DNA from: Diorhabda sublineata
Taxonomy: Eukaryota > Arthropoda > Insecta > Coleoptera > Chrysomelidae
Direction: 5' to 3'
DNA: 64,000 nucleotides
NCBI RefSeq assembly: GCF_026230105.1
Contig: NC_079480.1
Location: forward strand, 15,790,488 to 15,854,487
The notes below the pieces were generated by a model that ran no database searches, had not been told where the DNA came from, and was given only the letters and a program-made list of their open reading frames with translations. Made by a program: the position numbers and the translations under genes. Shown piece after piece: positions 22,201 to 33,830 of this stretch; within the stretch, counting starts at the first letter, position 1; each line of letters opens with the position of its first letter.

Positions 22201-23467
22201 CTTCTTTCAATGGTAAAGGTTCCTTCTTTCCTCAGCTAGAGCTCTGAGTGGCAAAGTTCCGGAAATGACACAGACTGCTTCCTCCGATATTGTGCGGAAG
22301 GCGCTGGCTACTCTTACAGCATTTAGACGATATACTGGTCCAGCCTTTCTCCATGACTCCTGCAGCTCCAGCGAATCTGCCCAAATGGATATTCCATAAG
22401 TGAGCACCGACGTGACAACTAATGATAATAGTAGTCTTCTGCTCTGCTTTGGGCCGCCGACATTAGGCATCAGTCTTGCGAGACTAGCTCTTACTATCGA
22501 TGCTTTGGCACTGACGTGTTCTACCTGCTGCTTGAAGTTGAGTCGGGCATGAAGCATCACTCCCAGATATCGGATATACGGTTGTGATGTGATTTCTTGT
22601 GTACCGACTTTCAGCTTGATGGTCTCTACTGCTTTTCTGCTGCTAATAAGCACTGCCTCAGTCTTGTACTTCGCCAGTTGGAGATTCATTTCGTCCATCC
22701 ATTGGTTGATTCTGTCAAAGGTGATGTCGAACATATGGCTTATCTCATCAAGATGTTTGGCAACGATCACGACCGCTACATCATCAGCGTACGCTATCAG
22801 TTTGACGTTACTTGGTAGTTTCAGTCTTAACAGTCCGTCGTACATGACATTCCACAGGAGTGGGCATAGAACAGAGTCCTGAGGTACACCTCCTGTAATA
22901 TCGTACTCCTTAGGACCATTCTTCGTGTCATATTTGAGAACTCTATCGGTAAAGTAGCTGGCTACTATCCTACACAGATATTCTGGAACGCTTTTCTCTC
23001 GTAGAGCTTGCATGATGCAGTTCCAGTTGGCGGAATTGAAGGCGTTTTTGATGTCTAATGTCGCCACCAGGCAATACTTCTTTGTGCCGCCTTTCCATCT
23101 GGTTCCTGCGATCGCTGTGTATGTGTGTGTGTGTGTTGGCTAGAATATGATGATATACGTTTGATTAAAGTGGATTGTAAATGCTCTGGTAGAAAACTTT
23201 GGAACCGAGGAAACATTTATTGTTCAAAAGTAAAATTTTAAGTGCCGCTTTTTTTCATCTAAATGAAAAGAGATTTTGCATAACAGGAAAGATTAGGAAA
23301 AAATAAAATTATAAGTAACGTTACAAAATTCAAAAAGATCAAAGAAAAAATGAAACTACACTTCAAAACTATAACGCATAGTTACTTTAATAAATTTCAT
23401 GAATTTCTTTTAGAAACTCACCATTAAAATTACAAATGCAAACAAACAACCAGATGTATATTTCCAT
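19234..23467 (-). CDS. beat: Beaten-path (beat) family Ig-domain adhesion protein (6 exons)
   Basis: Secreted or surface immunoglobulin protein of the beat family. In flies these proteins act in axon guidance and partner recognition by binding Sidestep-family receptors. Minus-strand exons, joined by GT-AG signals in consistent phase: 23467-23422, 21877-21663, 20790-20655, 20125-19992, 19885-19663, 19307-19234, giving 275 residues. Exon 1 encodes a hydrophobic signal peptide (starts MEIYIWLFVC). Ig1 has KWVRVNVPQY, Cys44 and Cys111, with the beat hallmarks YSVKWYKDHEEFYRF and CEVSAEAPSF. Ig2 has Cys158, LHWYINEQQ and Cys221. The last exon gives a short hydrophobic tail (ASFLFAAIYLL), suggesting GPI anchoring. 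Which beat paralogue it is remains undetermined. Intron 1 contains a retrotransposon fragment. Confidence 0.92.
21936..21948. repeat. (GT)n tract at the 3' side of the R1-type insertion
   Basis: Short GT alternation (AC on the minus strand) directly after the poly-A of the retrotransposon. It matches the GT tract on the other side, as expected for insertion into a microsatellite. Confidence 0.85.
21948..23116 (-). mobile_element. 5'-truncated R1-clade (Waldo-like) non-LTR retrotransposon
   Basis: Lies in intron 1 of the beat gene, same strand as the gene. It starts (minus strand) inside the reverse-transcriptase ORF at about 23116, directly against a GT-rich tract, and ends with TTATAAAAAAAAA (about 21960-21948) against a second GT tract. 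Truncated 5' ends and A-rich 3' tails are normal products of target-primed reverse transcription. Waldo elements of the R1 clade are known to insert into (AC)n repeats; assignment to Waldo here is inference from target plus reverse-transcriptase type. Confidence 0.8.
22207..23116 (-). pseudogene. Reverse transcriptase fragment of the R1-type element
   Basis: The open frame from the truncation point to a stop at 22207 covers the RT palm and thumb. Motifs: TLDIKNAFNSANW (first catalytic aspartate), GGVPQDSVLCPLLWNVMYD, AYADDVAVV (YADD catalytic pair), YIRYLGVMLHARLNFKQQ and LTYGISIWAD. It lacks the endonuclease ORF and the start, so it is a dead fragment, although its remaining frame is uninterrupted, indicating a fairly recent insertion. 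Confidence 0.93.
23116..23137. repeat. (GT)n tract at the 5' side of the R1-type insertion
   Basis: GTGTATGTGTGTGTGTGTGT next to the truncated 5' end of the retrotransposon. It is the other half of the interrupted target microsatellite. Confidence 0.85.
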
Positions 23468-23700
23468 TTCGTGAAAGAGCCTTCTCTCTAATGTCCAAAA
23501 AACGTATAAAGAGATTCGCCAATTAAAACGAGATCATTTCAAAAACACTCATCGACGTTACTTGCGCCATTGGGTTGAAAACTTTCATTTTTAATGAGTT
23601 TGGTGACATGTGTAGCTAATGACTGTACCATTTGCAATTTATCCTGCTGAGAGGAATGCACCTTAAGACGTGGTAGGGAATGTGATCGTTTTTTGACGAT
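23468..23700 (-). other. Probable 5' UTR exon portion of the beat-family gene
   Basis: Upstream of the ATG the minus strand carries a plausible splice acceptor (ATTCCTTTACAG, ending at 23701), so the first coding exon probably begins at 23700 with about 230 bases of leader. A GC-richer block at about 24640-24870 could be the promoter or first non-coding exon. Both are inferences. Confidence 0.4.
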
Positions 23701-26700
23701 CTGTAAAGGAATATTTGAATTAAATTGGGCGCTAACTACAAATTATTAAAAATACTATAAGTTTTCTTTTTATATGCTTCAAAGACGTATTACTTAGAAA
23801 TAAAAAGTTTACCAAGATACCAGATACTGATATTAATATTTTTTCCATCGAATTATATCTTGTCTTTAAGCAGCTTATACAAAATTTTATACTGCTCAAA
23901 GTTTTTTATTATTGAAATTATCACACATTTTTGAACGAGGAAACTTAAGAGAAATACAATATTATTTAGATTACAGTTGTATCATTGTTTTGGATCACAA
24001 AATTACACGAATGATTCTAATTTTTTTTCAAGAAAAAATAATTGATAATCAAAATAAAAAGATAAAGAGAGAATTTCAAATTAAAAGAGACTCAAAATCA
24101 AGAATATATCTATATAAAATAACGCCAACATTCCTGCAGCTAAATTTTGAAAATATACTGATAGAATGTTCTAAAAGGAACCAACTATTTGACTTACGAC
24201 TCTTTTGATCACGTTGAGTAAGTCAAACAAAAATTTATTGTAATTTGAAACCTTCATAATAAACATAACAAAAAAATGTAATATTATTAAATCTCAAATA
24301 GTATTCTTCAATTTGATGTTAATTTCTTCATATTTGAGTTAGCTACACTTTAATTAAGACATGCCATTTGAAAATTTTTGCAAACTGAACCTGAATAAAA
24401 AAATATAAGGACTCTGTCACTATTACTATATAAAAATAAAATTCTAACAATTCCTTATTCTCCTTATTCTTTTTTCTAATTACAAACAATTGATTAGAAA
24501 TAAAATTTATGTAAAAAAAATGAATAGTCATCGTTCTAAAATTACGAAGACCTTAAATTGTAAAAAATTAATTGAATCCAAAATTTTAAAAAATAATATA
24601 AAAAGCCAATACTAACCAGCGCTCTTTTTAATTTAGTCAAAACTTGATATCAGATGACAAAAATCAAAAGCAGAGTTAATCTATCGCTCACAAACACGCG
24701 AGAAACTTTTTCAATTTCAAACTCGACGAGAGTTTTAACTAACTTTACACAATTTTTTCAAATTTCCATTCGCGTATATATCGCACGGTACGCGAAACTT
24801 CACTGACAAACTCCCGTGTAAGTTTGCCAGCCGCTAACTCCTTTTCCACCATTTCCCAACGTCGTTAAATCCATGCGCAAAAATTTTCCTGAGCAAATTT
24901 CTTTTTTAAAGATTTCTTTATTTTTGTTAGTGAATCAATGATAATCAAGTTATAATTTATACAAATATATCTGTTATTTAGAATATAGGAAGCAAACATA
25001 TTCTTACGATAAATCAATCCATAAGTTCATGCATATCTATTCCAGATCTACAAATTCCTTATTTAATGGGGGTTAAAATTTATTGAGCTATAATATCGTG
25101 CTTATAACAAATATTAAATAGAAAATTGTTTTTCTTATTATGAGAATAACATATTAATCTTTGAATTTGTGGTAAAGAATACTAAAGATGAACAAAGGAA
25201 TGAAATAACAATAAGAGACGGATCAATCGATAGGGATTTTTGATTTATAGTATTTGCTATGAATACAATGTTGTACCTAAATTGAATCCTTTTATACTAT
25301 TCTATAGAATAGGGAGAATATGGAAGGATCGAATATTGAAACTTGTCTTTATTGTAATATACAGTAGGGCCTTTTTGAATTAAGTGTCATGAATCATTTA
25401 CTCAAATTTCTATTTCTTCAATAATTCACCAATATATTTTTACACCACGAAAATTACTGTAAAATTAAAAATTTATCGGTTGTATATTCCCGCGTGACGT
25501 TGTATTGGAAACTCCATTTTCTAACACAGATGTTAATTATTATTGGAGATTTTTTTACCTTAAATAAATGTTGTATTTACGTTTTAAGTGCTATTTTTGA
25601 TATTACCTCCTGTTTCACCCTTAATTGTCACTCAGTATAAAGGATCCTATAAATTATGTGTTAACAAACCACGAAACACAGAGCAGATACGGCTAATTTA
25701 CCCACAAATTGCCTGTCACTAGAGTCTGTTTTTCTTTTCTTTTTTTATCAAAGATTGATGATAGCCTTCAATCGTAATTATTTTCCCTCTATTTTGACTT
25801 CTGGTTTGGGAAACACGAGTTAATAGTATTTAGTACTTTAATAAATTCATTAAATATTTTATCTTGAATTTGAAGCGACAATGTAGATCTGTCATCAAAT
25901 ACAAATACAATACAAATTTTTCGAGTTGGAATAGAGAATCAAAGTACGTGAAAAAATTGACCAGGTGCCATTTTTCTTTTCACCCGTCACCGGTCGACGG
26001 GGCTTGTTTCTGAATTAATAACGCGGAACATTAGAGAGGTTATTAATGAAACGTCAGCATAGAAACTGTAATAAATTAGCATAAATATGAAAGTAATTGT
26101 GGATGAAAAGCAGAAGTATTGAAATGGATGTGTTTATGTCACACGATTGACGTTCTTTATAAATTGAATTACTTAGCACTGTGCCGCTTAAAATAGATCG
26201 CGATTTAGCTCGTATTCCAACAGTTCCTGATGGAATTGATTCCAAGGGAGTAGTGCTATACATTTGGAAAAAAAAATGAAACGAGTAATCCTCCTCTGTC
26301 AAATAAAAGTTGTATATGTATAAGTATGCATACCTATGATAAAAATAAAATAACAATTAAACCTAACAATAATAGATTCCATAAGAATTCTATAAATAAA
26401 ATATTTTACAACGTCGAAAAGAATATTTCTATGGGAATGGATATTTCTTTGTAATGTTGTTGTTAGTTTATTGAGGATATAGGAGATACAAAAAGCAATA
26501 AAACTTAAGGATTACGATGAGTTTAAAACCATAAAATTATTTATAAAGAGCGGTATATGAAACAAAATAAAACGTGCCTTCATAAAACTATTTAGGATTA
26601 AGTGAAAAGGATGAGTATTTCCAGAAATGATAATAATTTAACAATTCGGCAACAGTAAAAGTATGACAAAGAAGCGGTTCTTCAACATCAATAAACAATT

Positions 26701-28620
26701 TTACTAACTAAATATGATTAATACCACTTTTGGTTTATTTCACCCCTTTTTATGATTCCCGTGTCCGTTCTGGAAACTGCATAACGAGTTTAATGAAATT
26801 TTTTGGGGGCTACGGCATTCACACATTCTGTTATTTGAAACTAAAACTATTGAAATGTCTACTGCTCCAAGTTGAAGGCACGTTCTTCTTTATAATCTGT
26901 ACAGTTTTTAAACAAAAATATTCAAAAAACATTTAGTTCAATTTCCTTATATAAAATCGAAATGTATTTTCTTGCAAGGTACAAAAATTAGATTTAACAC
27001 TGCACTTATTAGATCAATTAGCGTTTGTTTCCCAACTTCAAGTAGGTAGTCAATAAAAAAAAGAACGACTATACTTTGAAAATAATAGTTGCTTTTTGAA
27101 TATTTTGCATTCTATTCGAGCGTTTAATTTATACTTTTAAAAGAATTAATTATGAATTTTCTGCATCTAATTACTGAAAAATTACTTAAGTACTTTTTAT
27201 ATCTCCTCAATGGAAGAGATTTTCTTCTTTCTAACTAAGAGATTTTAGTACATTATAGAAAAGTAATATTCTACATTCTTCTAAAAATTTATGTAAAATT
27301 ACGAAGCACGAATCTCAACTTAAAGGGGTTTGTATTGTATTCAAATGATTAAAAAAACTATGTATAATAAAATTCAAGTTGTTATTTAGTCACTTCCAAA
27401 TCACAATCAAATAATATTTCTGCATAGACAGAAGCTGCGTGAAATGTATGTGTGTAATGTAATGCTTCGATTTTTATTACACTGCCGATAAAACTGAATG
27501 CTATAAATACTGAAATGTCATTGATGTATATTAAAACTACATTCATATTAAACCATATTTTTCGGTTTGTGTTTTTGTAATAAAAAAATTATTGTTTCCA
27601 AGCAATGAGTTGTTAAAATATTTATTTTATGATGAAAGATTCAAAAATTGATTACTGAACTTGTGATATTATTTTGTCTTGAACTCTGAGCAAAAATGAA
27701 TTCTAGTTTTTAAACATTTATTTTATATATTTTGGTTCTTAGAAATATTTATTTAAAAGGACTATTATATTTTAATTTATTGCTTTTAAGTTTTTAGACA
27801 ACACAATTAATACACATTAGTGCAGTTTGAATGAAAGGCCGGTATAGGCTTGATTTTATGACCTCAGGTACTTGAGTTGTAAAAACGACTGTTTATCGTT
27901 ATACCAAAAGTACAAACACAAGCACTATGGTCTTTGTTCAAGAAAACATGTGTTTTACTTAATATTGTCTAGGGTTGGACCTTGAAATGAAATATATTTT
28001 TTAAATAGTTAGTCTGCGACTAAACTCTGTCCTGTGACGACTCTTCTCGCAAAGTGATTACAAAAATAAAAGATTCATAGTGAATCAATATAATGAAAAT
28101 CACTGACTATTTATTTCAAGTTAAAATATATAAATCCTATCCATAATTTCCTATATTTTGTTTATGTAATTTCGTTTGAATTTGAATAATATTGGTATGG
28201 TGAAATTTTGTCCGTTAATCTTTCAATTTTGATAAATAATTTCTCTTATTCCGATGATCCATTTATAATAAGTAAATCAAACTCTACTTTCAAAACAGTT
28301 TTGAACTAATCGAGTATTGTGGTCCAGTATTTATTTAAATTATATTTCAGACAGCATATTATTAATTCGTACTTATATATTTGAACGTAATCCCAAAACA
28401 GTCAACTTTCCAAAACTCCATGATATATTTACGCGGTTCATGTTAACTGCTTGCTAAAATATGTGTCCTTTGATACTAGGAAAGTTGTTCAAAATGGAAG
28501 CATAACGAACCCTAAAAGTTCGTAGAACAATGGAGAAACAACTACTAATAATAATTTGCGTTTGTCACCGAATTATGTTATGCATTATTCATAAGATATT
28601 TCAATAAGAGCTCCTCTTTA
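23701..28620. other. Intergenic or 5' intron region upstream of the beat-family gene
   Basis: AT-rich, with no recognised coding sequence. At 23728-23738 there is one copy of the TTGGGCGCTAA motif that forms the ends of the element at 36212-36789. Confidence 0.45.
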
Positions 28621-28655
28621 TTTATAAAAATAAACATTACACATTATCATACCAT

Positions 28656-28737
<82 letters not shown>

Positions 28738-28772
28738 ATGGTATGATAATGTGTAATGTTTATTTTTATAAA
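28621..28772. repeat. 152-bp perfect palindrome centred on (TA)n
   Basis: 40-bp arms (28621-28660 and 28733-28772) are exact reverse complements and flank about 72 bp of pure TA. The inner part of the arm, TCATACCATAACAA, recurs at 29947-29960. Confidence 0.92.
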
Positions 28773-29960
28773 TTTTTTTTTTAAATAAAATCAGATTTTA
28801 ATTTGGGCGCCATTAATAATTATTTGAATTTATTTATTTTATTATGTTATTATTATTTTTTTTATTCTCAGGGTATTATATTGTGAGGTCAAATTAAAAA
28901 ATTTTATTGCGATAAATTGTTATGGTTATAAGGTCAGATGATAATAGTCTTAAGACCGGGTCTGTTCTTTATAATGAATAAAATATTCAAAATATACAAT
29001 TTTTTAACTAGCTATTACAATTATTTTATTTTACAAACATTCATTCATTCATTCATACTCGTAATTACACTCATAAAACTAAATTATATGGAAATGTGAA
29101 TTCAAATATTATATACTAAAAGAAATACTTAAACTTAATAGAACAGTACCTTAAGTGTTTGTTGTATTTTTAATATTTTTTTTTAAATTGGAAATTGTTA
29201 CGGCCTTGCAGAATAAACAGATACTCCGCTGTAGTTCCACTCCTGTTCTTTTCCTTTTCACAACTTCTTTATCTTGGAAATTGTCCCTTTGTGAGTATTC
29301 TCACTTATTTCACTTTATTTAATTGTTTTCACTAATTTCTTATTACTACACTTATACAATTATTAATTATCAATCCTTTGAATATTTTATGCCTTTTTTA
29401 TCAAGATTTTAATTTTTTTAAATTTCAATTAAAATTATTTTACTCTTTTTTTTCTTGCCCAAAAATTTCTCTCGTTGTTGATTCTTTTCTTCATAGTTTT
29501 TTTTTAACCAATGATAATTATTTTAAAAGTTAGTTACTAAATTGTCATTTCTAAATTTTTAAATTATTGTGACTTTATTCAAATAATATTATTCTATAAT
29601 TTCTTTGTTGTATTTATTTCATTCCTATGTTATTAATTTTATCATTGCAGTTGTCAAAATTTTTATATTTTATCATTTATAACCTTAAAATTTATGTTGG
29701 TATGTCACATAAATTTTTGAAGTTGGTGCTCCTGTTTTTATCTGTCAATTTATGGATTAAATTCTTTGATTATACAGGATTTGTCAAAATTAAATAATAA
29801 TTTAGAATATAGTGTTGGCCAAAACTTAATATAAAGAATGTTATTTATTTTATTGTGATAAACTGCTCTAAGTAACCGAATAACAGAACTGAACTTATTG
29901 CTTTATTTATATCTTATTATTATTTAATAATTTATTTTGGATATATTCATACCATAACAA
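28733..29960. mobile_element. Unclassified 1.23-kb element with 14-bp terminal inverted repeats
   Basis: Begins TTGTTATGGTATGA and ends with its exact reverse complement, and both ends abut TA microsatellite. The interior is AT-rich, has a short TCAT tandem run (about 29040-29057) and no transposase. The first 40 bp of the same family occur inverted at 28621-28660, as if a second copy had been truncated. The superfamily is unknown; TA target preference is inferred from the flanks. Confidence 0.5.
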
Positions 29961-29982
29961 TATATATATATATATATATATA
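29961..29982. repeat. (TA)n tract receiving the pogo element
   Basis: About 22 bp of TA alternation directly before the pogo terminal repeat. The TA repeat resumes on the other side at 31984. Confidence 0.9.
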
Positions 29983-31983
29983 CAGTCAAACCTGGATAAG
30001 CGAGAGTTTAAGGGAGCACAGTCTCATTCTTGCTTATAGAGTTTTCTCGGTAATGCAGGTACATGGGTAGCGTTTCTCTCTTAGGGGTAGGCAGCAATAA
30101 CAAGTCACGGCAAGTACAAATGTAGTAAATATGTAATATGATAAAATTATGTGCATGATATGCACAACATATATTATGTACATATGTATATATTTTTAAA
30201 TGCTTACGAAAACAAAACAAAAATTCATGTACTATGTAATTTTATTTTATTTAAAACTTATTTGCACTCAAAAAAACCGCCAAATTCGTTTGGGTTTCTG
30301 TTTTTTATTTCGAATGTTTTTCTCTAACTCATAAATTTTGTGGAATATTGCTTGATCAACAATCGCCGCGTATTCAAAATACTGATGCACCGTCTCCAAC
30401 GCATTTAAATCTATGGAATGATCTTTATTTCTGTTTCCGGAATCTGTGCCTCGTCTTCACTGTCATTTCCAGCAATACAGGTGTTCACACAATTCTTAAC
30501 GATATCGTCGTCGGTTTGTTCTCCAGCGGTAGTTACGTCGTCGTCAATTTGAACGAAATCTTCGAAGCTCGGCATTAACATATTGGATTCGTGAGACACA
30601 AGCTTAGTCCATTCCTTGTTGCTAGGTTCAACTTCAACATCATTTTTCTCTGGCAGGTCCTGCTCATCTGTACTTTTCCAGAATCCAGCTTACTTGAAGC
30701 AGTTTTTGACAGTAACGTCACTGACTAAGTACCATGCTTTTCTAGCAAATTTCATAGCTAGTAAGTAAGTACGTTAATGTCAGGGCTACTGTTTTCTTCC
30801 AGACTCGTAAGAATATGTTTAACGACTTCTCTGCGATAAATAAAAGCGTTTAAAAGTGAGAATGATGCCTTGATCTAATGGCTGAAGTTAACTAGTGGTG
30901 TTAGCAGGTAAAAACATTACTTTTACGTTTGTTAGTGTTGGTAAGTACGTATGGACAGCACAGTTGTCAATAAATAGTAGAATTTTTTTTCGGTTTATCT
31001 TCATTTGTTTGTCAACTTTTTTCAACCAATCTTTAAATAATATCTTGATCATCCAAGCCTTTGTATTATTGGCATAATCAACGGGTAAAGTCTTAACACC
31101 TTTACAAAACATCCAGGTCGCTTTGATTTCCCGATGATGAGAAGTGGGAGTTTGTCCGTACCACTCATGTCTACACACTGGATAAGTGTAAGGCATTCCT
31201 TGCTCTGTTTTCCTCCTTGGCATTTTTCGCCTTTAAACGTAAATGTTTTATCCGGAAGGCACTTAAAAAACAAAGCAGTTCCATCCGCGTTGTAAATATC
31301 GTCTGGTTCATACCCTTCTAAAAGATTTGGCATATCTTCAGTCCAGTGGTTGCACACACCTTTGTCCACAGATTTACTTTCTCCAGCTGCTTTTTTGAAA
31401 GCTATGTTATGACGCCTTTTAAAACCCTCTAACCAGCCGTTGCTAGCAGAAAAGTTCTGAATTTCCAGTTTTGTAGCAAACTCTTTTGATTTTTCTTCCA
31501 ACAGAGGTCCATCTATGGCAATATTCTTATCGAGAGTTTGTTTTATCCATTCCAAAAGACACTTTTCGATATTGGGAAATACAGAAACTCTAGCCCTCTT
31601 AATAATTCCATGTCTATCAGAGCACTCAGACTTTATAGAGTCGTTTGATTTTATAATAGATGGATTTTGGTAAATTAAAAGTAAATTGAAAGAATGCGAT
31701 AAAATAACATTATTTAGTTCGACGAGAATACAAAAACAATGGTAGTTCTACGAAAGTTAAAAATGAGTCATAAAATAGCACATGTTAAATTTGTAAATAA
31801 AGCTTGACTGTCGCTTATACAAGTATAGATAAGTAGCAGTCTCACTAACGGAAGTCTAAGAGGGAAAAACGACTCTCTTTTACAGAGGTTTCTGTTTCTT
31901 GCTAATAGAGGTTTTTGGAGCTAAAATGACGGGTCCTGGCTATTCGCACTTATAAAGTTTTCTCACTCATTCAGGTTTGACTG
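29983..31983 (-). mobile_element. pogo/Tigger-like DNA transposon (2.0 kb)
   Basis: Terminal inverted repeats start CAGTCAAACCTGGATAAGCG on the left and, reverse-complemented, CAGTCAAACCTGAATGAGTG on the right. The element is flanked by TA dinucleotides (29981-29982 and 31984-31985), the expected target duplication. It encodes a decayed transposase on the minus strand. Confidence 0.92.
30350..31640 (-). pseudogene. pogo/Tigger (CENP-B-like) transposase, broken
   Basis: The minus-strand frames give, in order, a partial CENP-B-type helix-turn-helix region (FKRRHNIAFKK), the first DDE aspartate in DDIYNADGTALFF, the second in KILLFIDNCAVH, the third in LQPLDQGII, and an acidic C-terminal region (FVQIDDDVTTAGEQTDDD). 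A frameshift between about 31060 and 31220 and a TAA between PANTTS and LQPLD (near 30886) inactivate it. The N-terminal DNA-binding half is incomplete. Confidence 0.9.
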
Positions 31984-31991
31984 TATATATA

Positions 31992-33828
31992 GTGCTTTTC
32001 AGATAAAAGTATCCACCTTTAATAACTTTTGTAATACTGGTATTTAGAAAAAATCCAAAAACACGTCAATTTATGTTGGAAGGGGCAAGCATTATGGCTT
32101 ATTTAAACTTACTGGAAAAGCCACCCCCTCACCCCTAGCAGCATCCCCTTTATTTTTTTAAATTACTTTTCATATTTTTTATGTAAAATTTGGATACTCC
32201 TCTTTGAGCTGATTTCAAAAATGTATAATACTTGTAGGTTAAAGTGGTTAGTTTATGAGATAAACAATTTTTCTTTTAAGAGCACAAATTTTACTTATTA
32301 TTTACTTTCACCTTATTTGCCTGTACTAAAATGGGTTGTACAACAGTTCAAACTTTTTAATCTTTTTAACTGTGCTATTTATTCTACTTAAAAAATCCAA
32401 ACAACAAAAAACTCTACTTTTTATTAAATTTTGACATTGTCAACTAGAATTTGTAGTCACTATTGATAGTGTAATTTGATACATTATTTATTTTGTTTCT
32501 CTGAAATGGTTTACTCTTTGCAAGAAAGAATTGAAATTGTAGGTTTATACTACCAAAATAATAATTGTGCAAGAGCTGCTGCTAGAATATTTAACGAATT
32601 ACATGACGGAAGACATGCAACTCATAAGTATGTAATTCAACTGATGGAGAAATTTACCACAACAGGGTCTGTTTGCAATAAAGTGCATAAGCGAGAGGGA
32701 CTCGTAAATAACGAAGCAATCCAAGTGGCAATTTTAGGGCAGGTCAGCTTAGAAGCTCAACAACCCCAATCGTTGTCAACAATAAGTAGAGCGATCGGTG
32801 TTTCATCTTCTACAGTTTTCCGAGTTCTACATAAATTCAAGTACCACCCATACAAAGTTAAGTTGGTGCACGAGTTGAATGAAGATGATTTTGATCGTCG
32901 TCTAGAGTTTTGCGAATCAATGACGCAAATTATCAATAACAATCCACAATTGTTAAACAATATTTGCTTTTCTGATGAATGCTCATGGTCATTAAATGGC
33001 TTAGTAAGTAGGCATAATTGTAGATATTGGGCTGAAAGTGATCCACATATTATGCGTGAATTCCATACACAACATCCCCAAAAGTTAAACGTTTGGTGTG
33101 GTATCCTAGGTGACCACATTGTCGGACCTTTCTTCATCAACGGAAATTTAAATGGTGAATCATATCTTGAGTTACTATAAACGAAACATTCCCCGCTTGT
33201 TGGATAGGTAGAAGGGGCAGATGATGGAGTGGCCACCTAGGTCACCGGATTTAACACCCCTAGACTTCTTTTTATGGGGGTATTTAAAAACAAAAGTTTA
33301 TGCTACCCAACCAGAATCTCTGGATGATTTACGAGAGAGGATAGAAAATGAATGTCGACAATTAAATCCAGCCGTATTAAGCAATGTGAGAGAGGCATTT
33401 CAAAATAGATTATACCATTGTATGAAAGTGAATGGTACTCATTTTGAACACTTATTGTAACTTCATAATAAATAGCACAGTTAAAAAGATTAAAGAGTTT
33501 AAGCTGTTGTACAACCCATTTTAGTACAGGCAAATAAGGTGAAAGTAAATAATAAGTAAAATTTGTGCCCTTAAAAGAAAAATTGTTTATCTCATAAACT
33601 AACCACTTTAACCTACAAATCAGCTCAAAGAGGAGTATCCAAATTTTACATAAAAAATATGACAAGTAATTTAAAAAAATAAAGGGGATGCTGCTGGGGC
33701 TTTTCCAGTAAGTTTAAATATGCCATAATGCTTGCCCCTTCTAACATAAATTGACGTGTTTTTGGATTTTTTCTAAATACCAGTATTACAAAAGTTATTA
33801 AAGGTGGATACTTTTATCTGAAAAGCAC
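31992..33828 (+). mobile_element. Tc1/mariner-type transposon with long (about 360-390 bp) inverted repeats
   Basis: The left arm 31992-32384 and right arm 33467-33828 are inverted copies, beginning GTGCTTTTCAGATAAAAGTA at both outer ends, with a few small indels. Flanking TA dinucleotides are at 31990-31991 and 33829-33830. The transposase frame lies between the arms. Such long terminal repeats are unusual for this superfamily, whose repeats are mostly tens of bases. It sits 8 bp from the pogo element. Confidence 0.92.
32506..33460 (+). pseudogene. Tc1/mariner (IS630-type) transposase with catalytic deletion
   Basis: The N-terminal half is open: helix-turn-helix regions (LQERIEIVGLYYQNN, then QSLSTISRAIGVSSSTVFRVL), and the first DDE aspartate in ICFSDECSW followed by NVWCGILG. 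The frame stops at 33178-33180, and the end of the protein resumes in another frame from 33221 (MEWPPRSPDLTPLDFFLWG, carrying the third acidic residue). The segment that should hold the second aspartate (DGAPPH block, roughly 40 residues) is missing between about 33180 and 33205. Catalysis is therefore impossible. The ATG at 32506 fits the family start (MVYSLQER). Confidence 0.92.
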
Positions 33829-33830
33829 TA

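Noticed and set aside
32757..33236. 159-codon minus-strand open frame
   Set aside because: It is antisense to the Tc1/mariner transposase, whose motifs are clear on the plus strand.
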